Source: Methylotenera_A sp040387515
GTDB lineage: Bacteria; Pseudomonadota; Gammaproteobacteria; Burkholderiales; Methylophilaceae
Direction: 5' to 3'
Assembly: GCA_040387515.1 (NCBI GenBank)
Contig: JAZKDP010000016.1
Span: 35,735-99,734, forward strand
DNA: 64,000 nucleotides
Part shown: one piece after another, positions 42,727 through 52,660 of the stretch
How positions within the stretch are numbered: the first letter of the stretch is position 1
Layout: every line of letters begins with the position of its first letter
Translations under genes and position numbers: made by a program
Notes under the pieces: generated by a model
Database searches by the model: none
The model's input: the letters and a program-made list of their open reading frames with translations, nothing else
What the model was told of the DNA's origin: nothing

Positions 42727-45700
42727 ATGAATAACATATTATCTCAACCAGCACTCATTCAACTGGATAGTGAAAATCGCCAACGTGCACTGGCGCTGGA
42801 AAATTTTATTGTGGAAGCGCCCGCAGGTGCGGGCAAAACAGAACTGCTGACACAACGTTATTTAAAATTACTCGCCACGGTTGAAGCACCAGAAGAAATC
42901 ATCGCGCTGACATTTACCAATAAAGCTGCTACTGAAATGCGCAACCGTATTTTAATGTCGCTGGAAGCTGCAGAAAACAATACTTTCGTTGATGCACCAC
43001 ACAAACAAGTGACGCGTGATTTAGCCAATGCGGCGCTGACACATGCAAAAAATCTTGGCTGGCAATTACTGTCACAGCCAGCGCGGTTACGCATTCAAAC
43101 CATGGATGCATTGTGTAGCAGCTTGGCGCGGCAAATGCCACTACTAAGTCGTTTTGGCGGTCAGCCAATCATTAGCACTGATGCCTATGCGCATTATCAA
43201 ACCGCGGCTCAGCAAGCACTGGCGCATATTGCGAATGAAAATAGCGACAGCATCAATGAACCCGTAAGCACCGCATTACGGTTTATGCAAAACGATATAG
43301 AAAAACTCACCGAATTATTAGCGGATATGCTGGCAAAACGCGACCAATGGCTGCCGCTGATTAGTGAACACTCTAATATTACTGTGGATGAAATTGCTGA
43401 TGGCGTAGCAAATGCACTGTCAGAATTAATAGAACAGCGGCTTGCGCTGACGTTTACGTCTATTCCAGTAAATACTCAATCTCAGTTAATGCCTATCGTG
43501 CGTTTTGCTGCCAGCAATTTAGAAGAAAATCATGCTTTGCAAATGCTAGCCGATTGGCAAACACCACTCACGGCAAGCGTGGATGATTTAGCTGCTTGGC
43601 AAATATTGGCAGATTTTTTACTGACCAACGAAGGCACTTTTAGAAAGCAATTAAATAAAAACATCGGCTTCCCAGCCAAAGATAAAAACCATCCCGAATA
43701 CGATGAGTTTAAACAACAGCTTTTGCAGACTATTGATTTAATGCCTAGCCCACAGGCTTTAGATGCAGTGCGAAAACTGCCCAATTTAAGTTTAGATTTA
43801 ATTAGCCAAGATTGCGTGATCGTTAAAGCTTTTGCGCAATTGTTGCAATTGGCAACCGCACATTTATGGACGACATTTCAAGCTGCCAACGAAGTCGATT
43901 TTGTGCAAATTGCGCAATCTGCCAGCTACGCGCTGGAAAACGAAAGTGGCGCGACGGATTTAGCGCTCAAGCTGGATTATAAAATCTCACACTTATTGGT
44001 GGATGAGTTTCAAGACACCAGTCCGACGCAAATGCGATTGATTGAGCAGTTAACATTGGGCTGGCAGCCAGACGATGGCCGCACGCTGTTTTGTGTGGGC
44101 GATCCCATGCAATCGATTTATCGCTTTCGCAAAGCGGATGTGAGTTTATTTTTAACCGCCAGTAAATCTGGTATTGGGCAATTGCCGCTTACACCACTAA
44201 AATTGACGCGCAATAACCGTAGTCATCCGCAAGTTGTCGATTGGATTAATTGCACGTTTGAGTCAGTTTTTCCTGCGGCGGATAATATTACGCAAGCCGC
44301 CATTAGCTATCGCACCTTTATTGCTACCAAAAACGCTATTGCAGGTGAAGGTGTGACTGTGCATCCGTTGGTGCTGAATAGCGATGAAGAAAGCGAACAG
44401 GCCAAACTGCTGGAAGCTCGCCATGTGGCGGATTTAATCACTACCGAACAACAGAGTAGTCCTGAAAACAAAATAGTCGTTTTAGTGCGTTCGCGTAGTC
44501 ATTTGCATGAAATAGTCTCTGTGATTCGCCGCGATTATGCACATATCCGCTTTCAAGCCGTAGAAATTGAAGGCTTGAGTGACAGACAAACAGTTTTAGA
44601 TGCGCTGTCACTCACGCGTGCAATGCTGCACCGTGCTGACCGCGTGCATTGGTTGAGTATATTGCGTGCGCCTTGGTGCGGATTAACGCTGGTCGATTTG
44701 CATGCACTGGTACATGACAATCACTCTGCGACCATTTGGCAGTTGATGCAGGATGAAAATCGCCTGCAAAAATTAAGCGTAGATGGTCAGCACCGTTTGC
44801 TGCATATGCGCGAAATTTTGGCTGAAGCATTTCAACATCAAGGTCGCATGCCTTTGCGGCGCTGGCTAGAAAGCACATGGCTTAAATTGGGCGGCGCCAA
44901 TACGTTGATTAGCGCAGGCGATAATCGCGATATTCAAGCTTTTTTTGACTTAGTGGAAAAAACCGCGCGTGGCTTTGTGCTGGATTTTAATCAGTTAGAT
45001 ACCGCTATGCAAAAACTGTATGCGCAGCCTGATATTACCGCAAATGACCAGTTGCAGTTTTTAACCATTCACGCATCCAAAGGCTTAGAATTCGATACGG
45101 TCATTTTGCCCGCGTTAAACCGCAAACCAGCCAACAATGACAGCCCGATGATGATGTGGGAAGAAGTGCCTGTGGGTAATCATCGGCAGCTATTAGCAGC
45201 GCCGGTGGCAAAAAAAATCAAAGGCAAAGCCAGCACTTATGATTTTTTAAAAGCCTTAGAAACCGAACGCATAGATAACGAAACGGCGCGTCTTTTGTAT
45301 GTGGCTGCCACGCGCAGCATTAAAAAATTGCACTTGGTTGCGGTAGTTAAACAGAATCAAAATGGCGAATTAAAGCCAGTTTCTAAATCATTATTGTCAT
45401 TGCTTTGGTCAACAGTTGAAGCGCAATATTTAGCTGCAACTCCGTTAGTCATAACGGCAGAATCCGCATTGCGATTGCAGGACTTTACGCCGCAACTGAT
45501 GCGTTTAAAAACGCCATGTGTGCCTGTTTTGTTGAATAGTCCAACGGCAAAAACGACGACTTACCCTATTAATAACGTTAACACGCCTTCTGAGCCGCAA
45601 ATATTATTGAATATCGCCGCCGATACAGGCACGCTTACACATCTGTATATGGAGATGATCGCCAATAGCGGCTTAACAGCATGGCCTGAAAGTCGAATCC

Positions 45701-46131
45701 GCGCTTGTTCGCAGGCCATGCAATATTGGTTGCAGCAAAAAGGTCATGCTGAAAATATTGCGCAAGCGCATGTGAGTGCAGTGATAACTGCACTAGTTAA
45801 TACGGTAAATAGCGCCGATTGCAAATGGCTAATGCAGCCAAGAGAAAACCGCCAAACTGAATTAAGTATTACTGCGGTTGATGCACAAGGTGAAGTGCAA
45901 GAGCATCGATTAGATCTAACGTTTATTGAGCCAGATCAAATAACGAACGCGCCCATACGCTGGATTGTGGACTACAAACTGACTTTTTTTGATGATGCTA
46001 TAGATTTAACATCAGCGGCAGAACAGCACCGCCCGCAATTATCACGCTATGCCGATTTGTTTAAAAATGAAGGCTTACAGATTCAAACAGCGGTGTATTT
46101 TTTAGCGCATGGCAAGCTGGTTTTACTCTAA
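42727..46131 (+). CDS. AddA/RecB-like UvrD-family helicase-nuclease
   Basis: The 1134-residue protein has Walker A EAPAGAGKTELL near residue 31, motif Ia LTFTNKAATEMRNRI, Walker B LLVDEFQDTSPTQMRLI near 420, GDPMQSIYRFRKADV, and motif V/VI in LTIHASKGLEFDTV and LLYVAATR. The C-terminal part ends with an RWIVDYKL nuclease motif, so the protein resembles AddA or RecB. With the upstream PD-(D/E)XK protein it forms a two-gene recombination module. No recC or recD is present nearby, which favours an AddAB-type system. Confidence 0.9.
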   Translation: MNNILSQPALIQLDSENRQRALALENFIVEAPAGAGKTELLTQRYLKLLATVEAPEEIIALTFTNKAATEMRNRILMSLEAAENNTFVDAPHKQVTRDLANAALTHAKNLGWQLLSQPARLRIQTMDALCSSLARQMPLLSRFGGQPIISTDAYAHYQTAAQQALAHIANENSDSINEPVSTALRFMQNDIEKLTELLADMLAKRDQWLPLISEHSNITVDEIADGVANALSELIEQRLALTFTSIPVNTQSQLMPIVRFAASNLEENHALQMLADWQTPLTASVDDLAAWQILADFLLTNEGTFRKQLNKNIGFPAKDKNHPEYDEFKQQLLQTIDLMPSPQALDAVRKLPNLSLDLISQDCVIVKAFAQLLQLATAHLWTTFQAANEVDFVQIAQSASYALENESGATDLALKLDYKISHLLVDEFQDTSPTQMRLIEQLTLGWQPDDGRTLFCVGDPMQSIYRFRKADVSLFLTASKSGIGQLPLTPLKLTRNNRSHPQVVDWINCTFESVFPAADNITQAAISYRTFIATKNAIAGEGVTVHPLVLNSDEESEQAKLLEARHVADLITTEQQSSPENKIVVLVRSRSHLHEIVSVIRRDYAHIRFQAVEIEGLSDRQTVLDALSLTRAMLHRADRVHWLSILRAPWCGLTLVDLHALVHDNHSATIWQLMQDENRLQKLSVDGQHRLLHMREILAEAFQHQGRMPLRRWLESTWLKLGGANTLISAGDNRDIQAFFDLVEKTARGFVLDFNQLDTAMQKLYAQPDITANDQLQFLTIHASKGLEFDTVILPALNRKPANNDSPMMMWEEVPVGNHRQLLAAPVAKKIKGKASTYDFLKALETERIDNETARLLYVAATRSIKKLHLVAVVKQNQNGELKPVSKSLLSLLWSTVEAQYLAATPLVITAESALRLQDFTPQLMRLKTPCVPVLLNSPTAKTTTYPINNVNTPSEPQILLNIAADTGTLTHLYMEMIANSGLTAWPESRIRACSQAMQYWLQQKGHAENIAQAHVSAVITALVNTVNSADCKWLMQPRENRQTELSITAVDAQGEVQEHRLDLTFIEPDQITNAPIRWIVDYKLTFFDDAIDLTSAAEQHRPQLSRYADLFKNEGLQIQTAVYFLAHGKLVLL

Positions 46132-46165
46132 TTAGTTTTGCTTTAACAATATTATTTTACTCAAA

Positions 46166-46777
46166 TTACTCTTGCTTAAAATGGTGCCAGACATACCAAG
46201 CCACAAACGCTAATCCACCTGCAATGATTACATAGTGTAACTGGTGAAAATAGACTTCTAAGTCTTCCCAATGCTCGCCAGCTTTCATGCCTATGTAGCC
46301 TAACGCTCCACACCAAATAAATGAGCCTAAAAATGTATAAGCAATAAAACGTGTCATGTTCATGCGTGCCACGCCAGCAGGAAAGGCAATAAATGTGCGT
46401 ACGCCAGGCAATAATCGCGCAATAAAAATAATGATTTCACCATGTTGCGCAAACCATCTGTCCGCCATGTCTAAATCTTTTTTGCTAATCAGCACGTATT
46501 TACCGTATTTTTCTGCCAATGGCCTACCGCCAAACAGTCCCAAATAATAGGCAGGAATCGAACCAAGTACGCAACCAATCGCGCCAGCCATTGCAATGCC
46601 GAACAGCGTCATCTCGCCTTTGCTAACCAAAAAACCAGCAAACGGCATAATGATTTCAGATGGCAATGGAATACAAGCAGATTCAATCGCCATCAACAGC
46701 ACAACGCCGCCATAACCCATGCTGGATATAACGCCAATAATCCAAGTCGCTACTACGGTAATGAGTTTTTCTAGCAT
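46166..46777 (-). CDS. DedA-family membrane protein
   Basis: The 203-residue VTT/DedA protein has hydrophobic segments at about 10-35, 45-60, 140-160 and 172-192. Signature pieces are ACIPLPSEIIMPFAG, GSIPAYYLGLFGGRP, and GEIIIFIARLLPGVRTFIAF with its conserved Arg residues. DedA proteins are linked to lipid-carrier recycling and membrane potential. It follows mfd on the same strand at 21 bp and may share its transcript. Confidence 0.92.
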   Translation of the reverse strand: MLEKLITVVATWIIGVISSMGYGGVVLLMAIESACIPLPSEIIMPFAGFLVSKGEMTLFGIAMAGAIGCVLGSIPAYYLGLFGGRPLAEKYGKYVLISKKDLDMADRWFAQHGEIIIFIARLLPGVRTFIAFPAGVARMNMTRFIAYTFLGSFIWCGALGYIGMKAGEHWEDLEVYFHQLHYVIIAGGLAFVAWYVWHHFKQE

Positions 46778-46798
46778 TTTATACTTTCAATTTTCGTT

Positions 46799-49700
46799 TT
46801 AAACAAACTCTTTTAACAGGGTTTTAACAAATTCCGCACGATGCGCCACATTACCCAATTGCACCGTTACGCGCAATTTATCTGGACCGTTCATGCGGCA
46901 ACGGCGATCGCGTTGCAATAAATCAATCAATTTTAACGGGTCAATTTCAGTGGTTTGTGCAAAATGTAATTGAATGGCGCTATCGCTAGCATCAATTTTA
47001 TTAATGCCTAACGGTTTTGCCGCGATGCGTAATCGGTGGCAAGCCATCAGCGCTTCGCCCTGCTCTGGCAGCAAGCCAAAACGATCAATAAGCTCTTCCT
47101 GCAAACTATCTAATTCATCATCGTTATTAGCGTTTGCCAAGCGTTTATAAATCACCAAGCGCTCATGCACATCTGGACAGTAAGCATTAGTTAACAAGGC
47201 TGGCACATGCAAATTAATTTCTGTCGTCACGCCCAATGGCGCGTTTAAATCGGGTTCTTTGCCAGCTTTTAGTTGCTTAACAGCATGATTCAGCATATCG
47301 GAATACAAACTAAAACCAATTTCCTGCATCTCGCCACTTTGACTGTCACCCAGCAATTCACCCGCACCGCGAATCTCTAAATCGTGCATCGCCAAATGAA
47401 AGCCTGCGCCTAAATCTTCTAATAATTGAATCGCATCTAAACGTTTTTGCGCTTGGGGTGTGATTTTACGATGCTCATCGGTGAGTAAATACGCATAGGC
47501 TTGATGATGCGAACGCCCTACTCGGCCGCGCAATTGGTGCAATTGCGCCAAGCCGAACATATCCGCGCGATTCATGATAATCGTGTTAGCCGTCGGCACG
47601 TCAATGCCAGTTTCAATAATAGTGGTACAAAGCAAAATATTGCTGCGCTGCTGATAAAAATCACGCATCACGTGTTCTAGCTCACGCTCCCGTAACTGGC
47701 CGTGCGCAATCGCAATGCGCGCCTCGGGAATAATTTTTTCCAGTTTTTCTTTTTGCACAAAAATGGTGTCCACTTCGTTATGCAAAAAGTAAACTTGGCC
47801 GCCGCGTTTAAATTCGCGCATCACCGCTTCGCGAATAATGCCGTCAGAATAATAAGTATGGAACGTTTTAATGCTTAAGCGTTTTTGCGGCGGTGTGGCA
47901 ATTACGCTGAACTCACGCAAACCTTCCATCGCCATACTGAGTGTACGCGGAATCGGCGTTGCGGTGAGCGTTAATATATCCACTTCTGCGCGCAAGGCTT
48001 TTAACTGCTCTTTTTGGCGCACGCCAAAGCGGTGTTCTTCATCTAAAATCGCCAAGCCTAAGTTCTTAAAGATCACATCTTTTTGAATCAGACGATGCGT
48101 ACCAATAATAATATCGACCTTGCCCTCAGCCAAATCAGCCAGCGCTTGTTTTTGTTCTTTGGCTGTTCTGAAACGAGAAATTTCGGCAATCTTAATCGGC
48201 CACTCTGCAAATCTGTCACAGAAGTTTTGATAATGCTGCTCGGCCAATAAAGTGGTTGGTACTAGCACGGCAACCTGCCTGCCACCCATCACTGCAACGA
48301 ATGCGGCGCGTAACGCAACCTCTGTCTTGCCAAAGCCTACATCACCACATACAAGCCTGTCCATTGGTCGGCCTGATTGCATATCTTTGATAACGTTTTC
48401 AATCGCTTCCAACTGGTCTGGCGTTTCCTCAAATGGAAAACCTTCACAGAAAGCTTCATAATCTTTTAAACTTAAGGTAAAAGCGTGACCGCGCCGCGCC
48501 GCGCGTTGTGCATATAAATTCAGCAATTCTGCTGCCGTATCACGAATTTGTTTAAGGGCTTTTTTCTTGGCCTTTTCCCACTGACCAGACCCCAAACGAT
48601 GTAAAGGCGCACTTTCTGGCGGCCCACCTGAATAACGGGAAATTAAGAATAATTGCGAAACGGGCACATATAACTTATCGTCACCGAAATACTCCAGCAG
48701 CAAAAACTCGTTTTCACCTTCACCGAAATCTAAATTCATCAAACCTTTGTAACGCCCTACGCCGTGCTGCTCGTGCACGACTGGGTCGTTCATATGCAAC
48801 TCGGATAAATCCTTGAGCATGCCCTCAGTATTGCGCGCTTTTTCTTTTTCGCGCCTACGTTGTTGGCGTACGGTGCCTGAATATAATTCTGACTCAGTGA
48901 TGACAATGGCATCATCATAAAAACCATGATGCAAAGGTGAAACGCCTAACATGATTGGCGCATCGCTGGTTTGAAAGTCTGCCCAAGTTTCGCCAGTAGG
49001 CATGTGAATGCCATGCTCTGCAAACAACTGCAGTATGGTTTCGCGGCGACCTAAACTTTCTGCGGTAATTAAAATGCGTTTCTTTTTGGCTTTGATAAAC
49101 GCCTGCAATTTATGCAAAGGCTGTTCGGCTCGGCGCTCAATATCTAAAGCAGGTAACGGACTTTTGGCTTCATGGGTTAACGTTAAAACAGGATAGTTTT
49201 GCGTTTGCGCGAAAAAATCATCGGTTTTAATCAGCAAAACTTCTGGTTTTAAAATCGGCCGTTCTGGGTCGTGCGCCAGTAATCTGTACCTTGAGTTTGC
49301 CTCTGTCCAAAATTGCTGCGCGGCTTTGTCGCAATTGCCGTGTAAACAGAGCGTGGTATTTTCCGGCAAGTAATCCAGCAGATTAGAAGTCTCATCAAAA
49401 AACAGCGGCAAATACCATTCGATGCCGCCACTGGCAACTCCCTTGCTCACATTTTTATAAATGGTCGCGCGTTGCGGATCGCCTTCAAATTGCTCTCTAA
49501 AATGACTTCTAAATGTCGCAATGCCTTTATCATCTAGCGGAAATTCGCGTGCAGGCAATAGTCTAATTTCTGGCACTGGATACAAACTGCGTTGCGTATC
49601 CACGTCAAACGTGCGGATGGTTTCAATCTCATCATCAAACAAATCAATGCGATACGGCAGCACACTGCCCATGGGGAATAAATCCACCAATCCGCCACGC

Positions 49701-50200
49701 ACACTGAACTCACCCGGTGAAATCACTTGACTAACGTGGTGATAACCCGCCTGTGCGCATTGATGGCGCAGCGCTTCTAAATTAAGTTTTTGGCCTTTTT
49801 TGAGCATAAAGCTATGCCCAGCCAAATATGCCACCGCAGGCAAACGAATCAGTGCCGTCGCAATCGGGACTAATATGACATCACATTGATTTTGGCTAAT
49901 TTGGTACAAAGTAGCCAAGCGTTCCGAAATCAAATCTGGATGCGGTGAAAACACATCGTAAGGCAGCGTTTCCCAGTCTGGCAGCAAGTGTACGCTTAGC
50001 TCTGGTGCAAAATATGGAATCTCTTCCAGCAGTCTTTGTGCTTCAAACGCATTTGACGTAATCACCACTAATGGCGATTTTTTAGCAGAAAGTGTTGTTT
50101 TTAAGCTACATGCAAGTGATGCTAGAGATAAGCTATCTAAGCCATTGGCAGCATAAGAAAAACGACTTTTTTGACCTGGCTTTGGGGGAGTTAACTGCAT
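46799..50200 (-). CDS. mfd: transcription-repair coupling factor Mfd
   Basis: The 1133-residue protein has the UvrB-homology N-terminal region (about 1-330), the RNA-polymerase-interacting domain (HEQHGVGRYKGLMNLDFGEG near 475-495), and an RecG-like translocase with GDVGFGKTEVALRAAFVAV, the DEEH box (LAILDEEHRFGV) and LTLTATPIPRTL. The Q/R-rich motif VI (QLHQLRGRVGRSHHQAYAYL) and the C-terminal regulatory TRCF domain follow. It removes stalled RNA polymerase and recruits UvrA. Length matches the family (about 1150). Confidence 0.97.
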   Translation of the reverse strand: MQLTPPKPGQKSRFSYAANGLDSLSLASLACSLKTTLSAKKSPLVVITSNAFEAQRLLEEIPYFAPELSVHLLPDWETLPYDVFSPHPDLISERLATLYQISQNQCDVILVPIATALIRLPAVAYLAGHSFMLKKGQKLNLEALRHQCAQAGYHHVSQVISPGEFSVRGGLVDLFPMGSVLPYRIDLFDDEIETIRTFDVDTQRSLYPVPEIRLLPAREFPLDDKGIATFRSHFREQFEGDPQRATIYKNVSKGVASGGIEWYLPLFFDETSNLLDYLPENTTLCLHGNCDKAAQQFWTEANSRYRLLAHDPERPILKPEVLLIKTDDFFAQTQNYPVLTLTHEAKSPLPALDIERRAEQPLHKLQAFIKAKKKRILITAESLGRRETILQLFAEHGIHMPTGETWADFQTSDAPIMLGVSPLHHGFYDDAIVITESELYSGTVRQQRRREKEKARNTEGMLKDLSELHMNDPVVHEQHGVGRYKGLMNLDFGEGENEFLLLEYFGDDKLYVPVSQLFLISRYSGGPPESAPLHRLGSGQWEKAKKKALKQIRDTAAELLNLYAQRAARRGHAFTLSLKDYEAFCEGFPFEETPDQLEAIENVIKDMQSGRPMDRLVCGDVGFGKTEVALRAAFVAVMGGRQVAVLVPTTLLAEQHYQNFCDRFAEWPIKIAEISRFRTAKEQKQALADLAEGKVDIIIGTHRLIQKDVIFKNLGLAILDEEHRFGVRQKEQLKALRAEVDILTLTATPIPRTLSMAMEGLREFSVIATPPQKRLSIKTFHTYYSDGIIREAVMREFKRGGQVYFLHNEVDTIFVQKEKLEKIIPEARIAIAHGQLRERELEHVMRDFYQQRSNILLCTTIIETGIDVPTANTIIMNRADMFGLAQLHQLRGRVGRSHHQAYAYLLTDEHRKITPQAQKRLDAIQLLEDLGAGFHLAMHDLEIRGAGELLGDSQSGEMQEIGFSLYSDMLNHAVKQLKAGKEPDLNAPLGVTTEINLHVPALLTNAYCPDVHERLVIYKRLANANNDDELDSLQEELIDRFGLLPEQGEALMACHRLRIAAKPLGINKIDASDSAIQLHFAQTTEIDPLKLIDLLQRDRRCRMNGPDKLRVTVQLGNVAHRAEFVKTLLKEFV

Positions 50201-50244
50201 AAATGAACTTGAAAATGACTTGGATAATGAGGGCTTATTACCTA

Positions 50245-50285
50245 TTATAACCTTAAGCCTGATGGTTCAATAATATAGGTTATAA
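50245..50285. other. inverted repeat between mfd and rpiA
   Basis: TTATAACCT (50245-50253) and AGGTTATAA (50277-50285) are perfect complements 23 bp apart in the divergent space. An operator or AT-rich coincidence are both possible. Confidence 0.3.
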
Positions 50286-50339
50286 CAATAAAAGAATAAT
50301 TAAGTATAAATAAAAAAAGTCTTGAGGAGCTTCAGTCAC

Positions 50340-51062
50340 ATGAACGATAAGCCTATTAACGATAAGCCCATCAACGATAAACAAACCGTCGCGATACATG
50401 CCGCGAATTACGTCAAAAATGGCATGCTGGTTGGCTTAGGCACAGGATCTACCGCTAATTACTTTATCGAAGAACTAGCGCGCCGCCAGCTTGATGAAAA
50501 CCTAAAAGTCACCACGATTGCCAGCTCGACTATCAGTATGATTAAAGCGCAAAGCTTGGGTTTAAATGTCATTGCGCTTAACCAAGTTTCCGAGATTGAT
50601 TTGTATGTCGATGGCGCAGATGAAATCACGCCAGATATGACGCTGCTGAAAGGTCGTGGCTATGATTTGGTGCTTGAAAAGCTATTAGCAAAAGCGGCTA
50701 AACAATTTTTAGTGGTGGCCGATAAAAGTAAATTAGTAGAGCGCATCGGTACCAATTTTGCCATTCCTATCGAAGTGATGCCAATGGCTTGGAAAACGGT
50801 TAAGCACAGCTTAGAGTCTGTTGGGGGTGTGGGAAATTTGCGTCAGAATGTCGCAAAAGATGGCTTAACCGTTACATCGCATGGCAGCTTGGTGCTGGAT
50901 ATGAGTTTTGATAAATCCATCTCAGAAACGCAATTAAACCAGCTGATTAATAATACGCCTGGCGTGGTAGAGCATGGCATTTTTTGTGGGCTCGCCAGCG
51001 GCATACTCATTGCAGATAGCGGCAATGTGACTGAACTGAGTTCTGAAGATAAGCGGAAATAG
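50340..51062 (+). CDS. rpiA: ribose-5-phosphate isomerase A
   Basis: From the ATG at 50340, preceded by GAGGAG 10 nt upstream, the protein has 240 residues. It contains VGLGTGSTANYFIEEL, ASSTISMIKAQSLG, the catalytic acid region YVDGADEIT and LKGRGYDLVLEKLL, then the Lys in VVADKSKLV. It interconverts ribose and ribulose 5-phosphate, needed for pentose and RuMP metabolism. The N-terminus has an unusual in-frame repeat, NDKPI twice then NDKQT. It is followed at 27 bp by mltF. Confidence 0.96.
   Translation: MNDKPINDKPINDKQTVAIHAANYVKNGMLVGLGTGSTANYFIEELARRQLDENLKVTTIASSTISMIKAQSLGLNVIALNQVSEIDLYVDGADEITPDMTLLKGRGYDLVLEKLLAKAAKQFLVVADKSKLVERIGTNFAIPIEVMPMAWKTVKHSLESVGGVGNLRQNVAKDGLTVTSHGSLVLDMSFDKSISETQLNQLINNTPGVVEHGIFCGLASGILIADSGNVTELSSEDKRK
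50343..50387 (+). repeat. 15-bp microrepeat at the rpiA N-terminus
   Basis: Three in-frame 15-bp units begin AACGATAA; the first two differ by two third-position bases, the third diverges at its end. They encode NDKPI, NDKPI, NDKQT right after the start Met. Confidence 0.75.
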
Positions 51063-51089
51063 CTTTTGCTAACGCTTAAGGCTGCATTT

Positions 51090-52568
51090 ATGCGATATCC
51101 TCGCCCTATTCTCAGCGTATCGTCATTAGCGTTTTTACTAGCCACTTTGCTGTTAATCACCGCCTGTAATAAAACAGATGATGATACTAAGACCATTATT
51201 GAGCCAGCACCCAATGCAAAAAAAAGCAAAGTAATCACTTTTGTCACACTAAACAGCCTGAACACCTATTATGTAGATGGCAACAAAGAATTTGCGGGAC
51301 TTGAGTACGATTTAGCCAAATTATTTGTGAAAGAGCTGGGCGATGACACACAATTGAAATTGATTGTTGCCACCAATATTAATCAGGTTATTTCCACCAT
51401 ATTAAAGCACAAAGCCGATATTGCTGCGGCCGATGTCACCATTACAAATTCGCGCAAAGAAATGATTGATTTTTCGGACGATTATCAAGGTGTACAGCAA
51501 TTAGTGGTTTACAACATTGAAAAAAATAAAGAAGAGCAGAAGAAACCACCCAAACTATTAAAAGATTTAGTCGGTTTACACATTTCATTACCCGCAAGCT
51601 CCAGCTTTGTAGAGCGCCTAACCAAACTGCAAGCCACCGAACCGGGTTTAATGTGGGAAGAGCGCCCACATGCTGACTCAGAGAAACTATTACAAGAGCT
51701 TGAGCGTGGTGAGATTGATTACACCATTGCTGATAGTCATTTGGTTTCTATAATGCAAAATTATTATCCCCATTTGGGTGTAGCGTTTGCGCTTGGTGAG
51801 CCTGAAAAAATTGCATGGGCGATGCCTAAAAACAGAAACCCTGAACTGCAACAGAAAGTGAATGCATTTTTTAATCGAATTAAAAAAGATGGCACTTTAC
51901 GGAATTTACTGGATCGCTATCAAGGCAATGTAAAACGCCTTAAACCAGTGGATATTAAAACTTTTTTAATTCGCAGCCGCACGTTGCTGCCAAAATACAA
52001 ACGGCTTTTCCAACAAGCGCAAGAAATTACCGATTTAGATTGGCGTTTAATCGCCGCTCTTAGTTATCAGGAGTCACATTGGGATACATTCAACACCTCA
52101 CCCACCAATGTGCGCGGCTTGATGATGTTAACGGAAAGCACCGCCGACTTGATGAAAGTAACCGATAGATTAGACCCCAAACAAAGCATTCCTGCAGGCG
52201 CAAAATATATCAATCGGCTAAAAGAAACGATTCCTGATCGTGTGCCAGAGCCTGACCGCACCTATATGGCATTAGCCTCATACAATATTGGCTATGCGCA
52301 TGTAGAAGACGCACGTGTGTTGGCTCAACGCTTAAAATTAGACCCAAATCGCTGGGCAGATGTGAAAAAAACCTTGCTTATGCTAAGTGACCCAACGTAT
52401 TACGTTAATGCGAAATACGGCTACTGCGGCTGCGGACAGCCCGTTGTATTCGTCGAGTCAGTTCGCAGTTATTACAATATTTTAGCGCGCTTTGAACCCA
52501 GTTATGACGCTGTTGAGAACAGCTTTAAAATTGCCAGTGTGGATAATTTTAAAAGTGGTGATTTTTAA
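51090..52568 (+). CDS. mltF: membrane-bound lytic transglycosylase F
   Basis: From the ATG at 51090 the protein has 492 residues; a TTG 24 bp earlier is less likely. A signal peptide with lipobox LITAC is followed by a periplasmic solute-binding-like domain (about 50-290) and an SLT transglycosylase domain with the catalytic Glu in ALSYQESHWD, then NVRGLMMLT and LASYNIGYAHVEDA. MltF cleaves peptidoglycan with 1,6-anhydromuramic ends. It lies 27 bp after rpiA on the same strand. Confidence 0.95.
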   Translation: MRYPRPILSVSSLAFLLATLLLITACNKTDDDTKTIIEPAPNAKKSKVITFVTLNSLNTYYVDGNKEFAGLEYDLAKLFVKELGDDTQLKLIVATNINQVISTILKHKADIAAADVTITNSRKEMIDFSDDYQGVQQLVVYNIEKNKEEQKKPPKLLKDLVGLHISLPASSSFVERLTKLQATEPGLMWEERPHADSEKLLQELERGEIDYTIADSHLVSIMQNYYPHLGVAFALGEPEKIAWAMPKNRNPELQQKVNAFFNRIKKDGTLRNLLDRYQGNVKRLKPVDIKTFLIRSRTLLPKYKRLFQQAQEITDLDWRLIAALSYQESHWDTFNTSPTNVRGLMMLTESTADLMKVTDRLDPKQSIPAGAKYINRLKETIPDRVPEPDRTYMALASYNIGYAHVEDARVLAQRLKLDPNRWADVKKTLLMLSDPTYYVNAKYGYCGCGQPVVFVESVRSYYNILARFEPSYDAVENSFKIASVDNFKSGDF

Positions 52569-52660
52569 AACTATTAGTTTTGAAGTTGGTCATTTAACAA
52601 GAGTTACAAAGTGATTAATTTAATCTGGCTGAGCTACTCAATAACACAGCCAACTTAAAA

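Noticed and set aside
50343..50387. CRISPR or VNTR array
   Set aside because: The three 15-bp units have no spacers and lie within a coding frame; this is a coding microrepeat.
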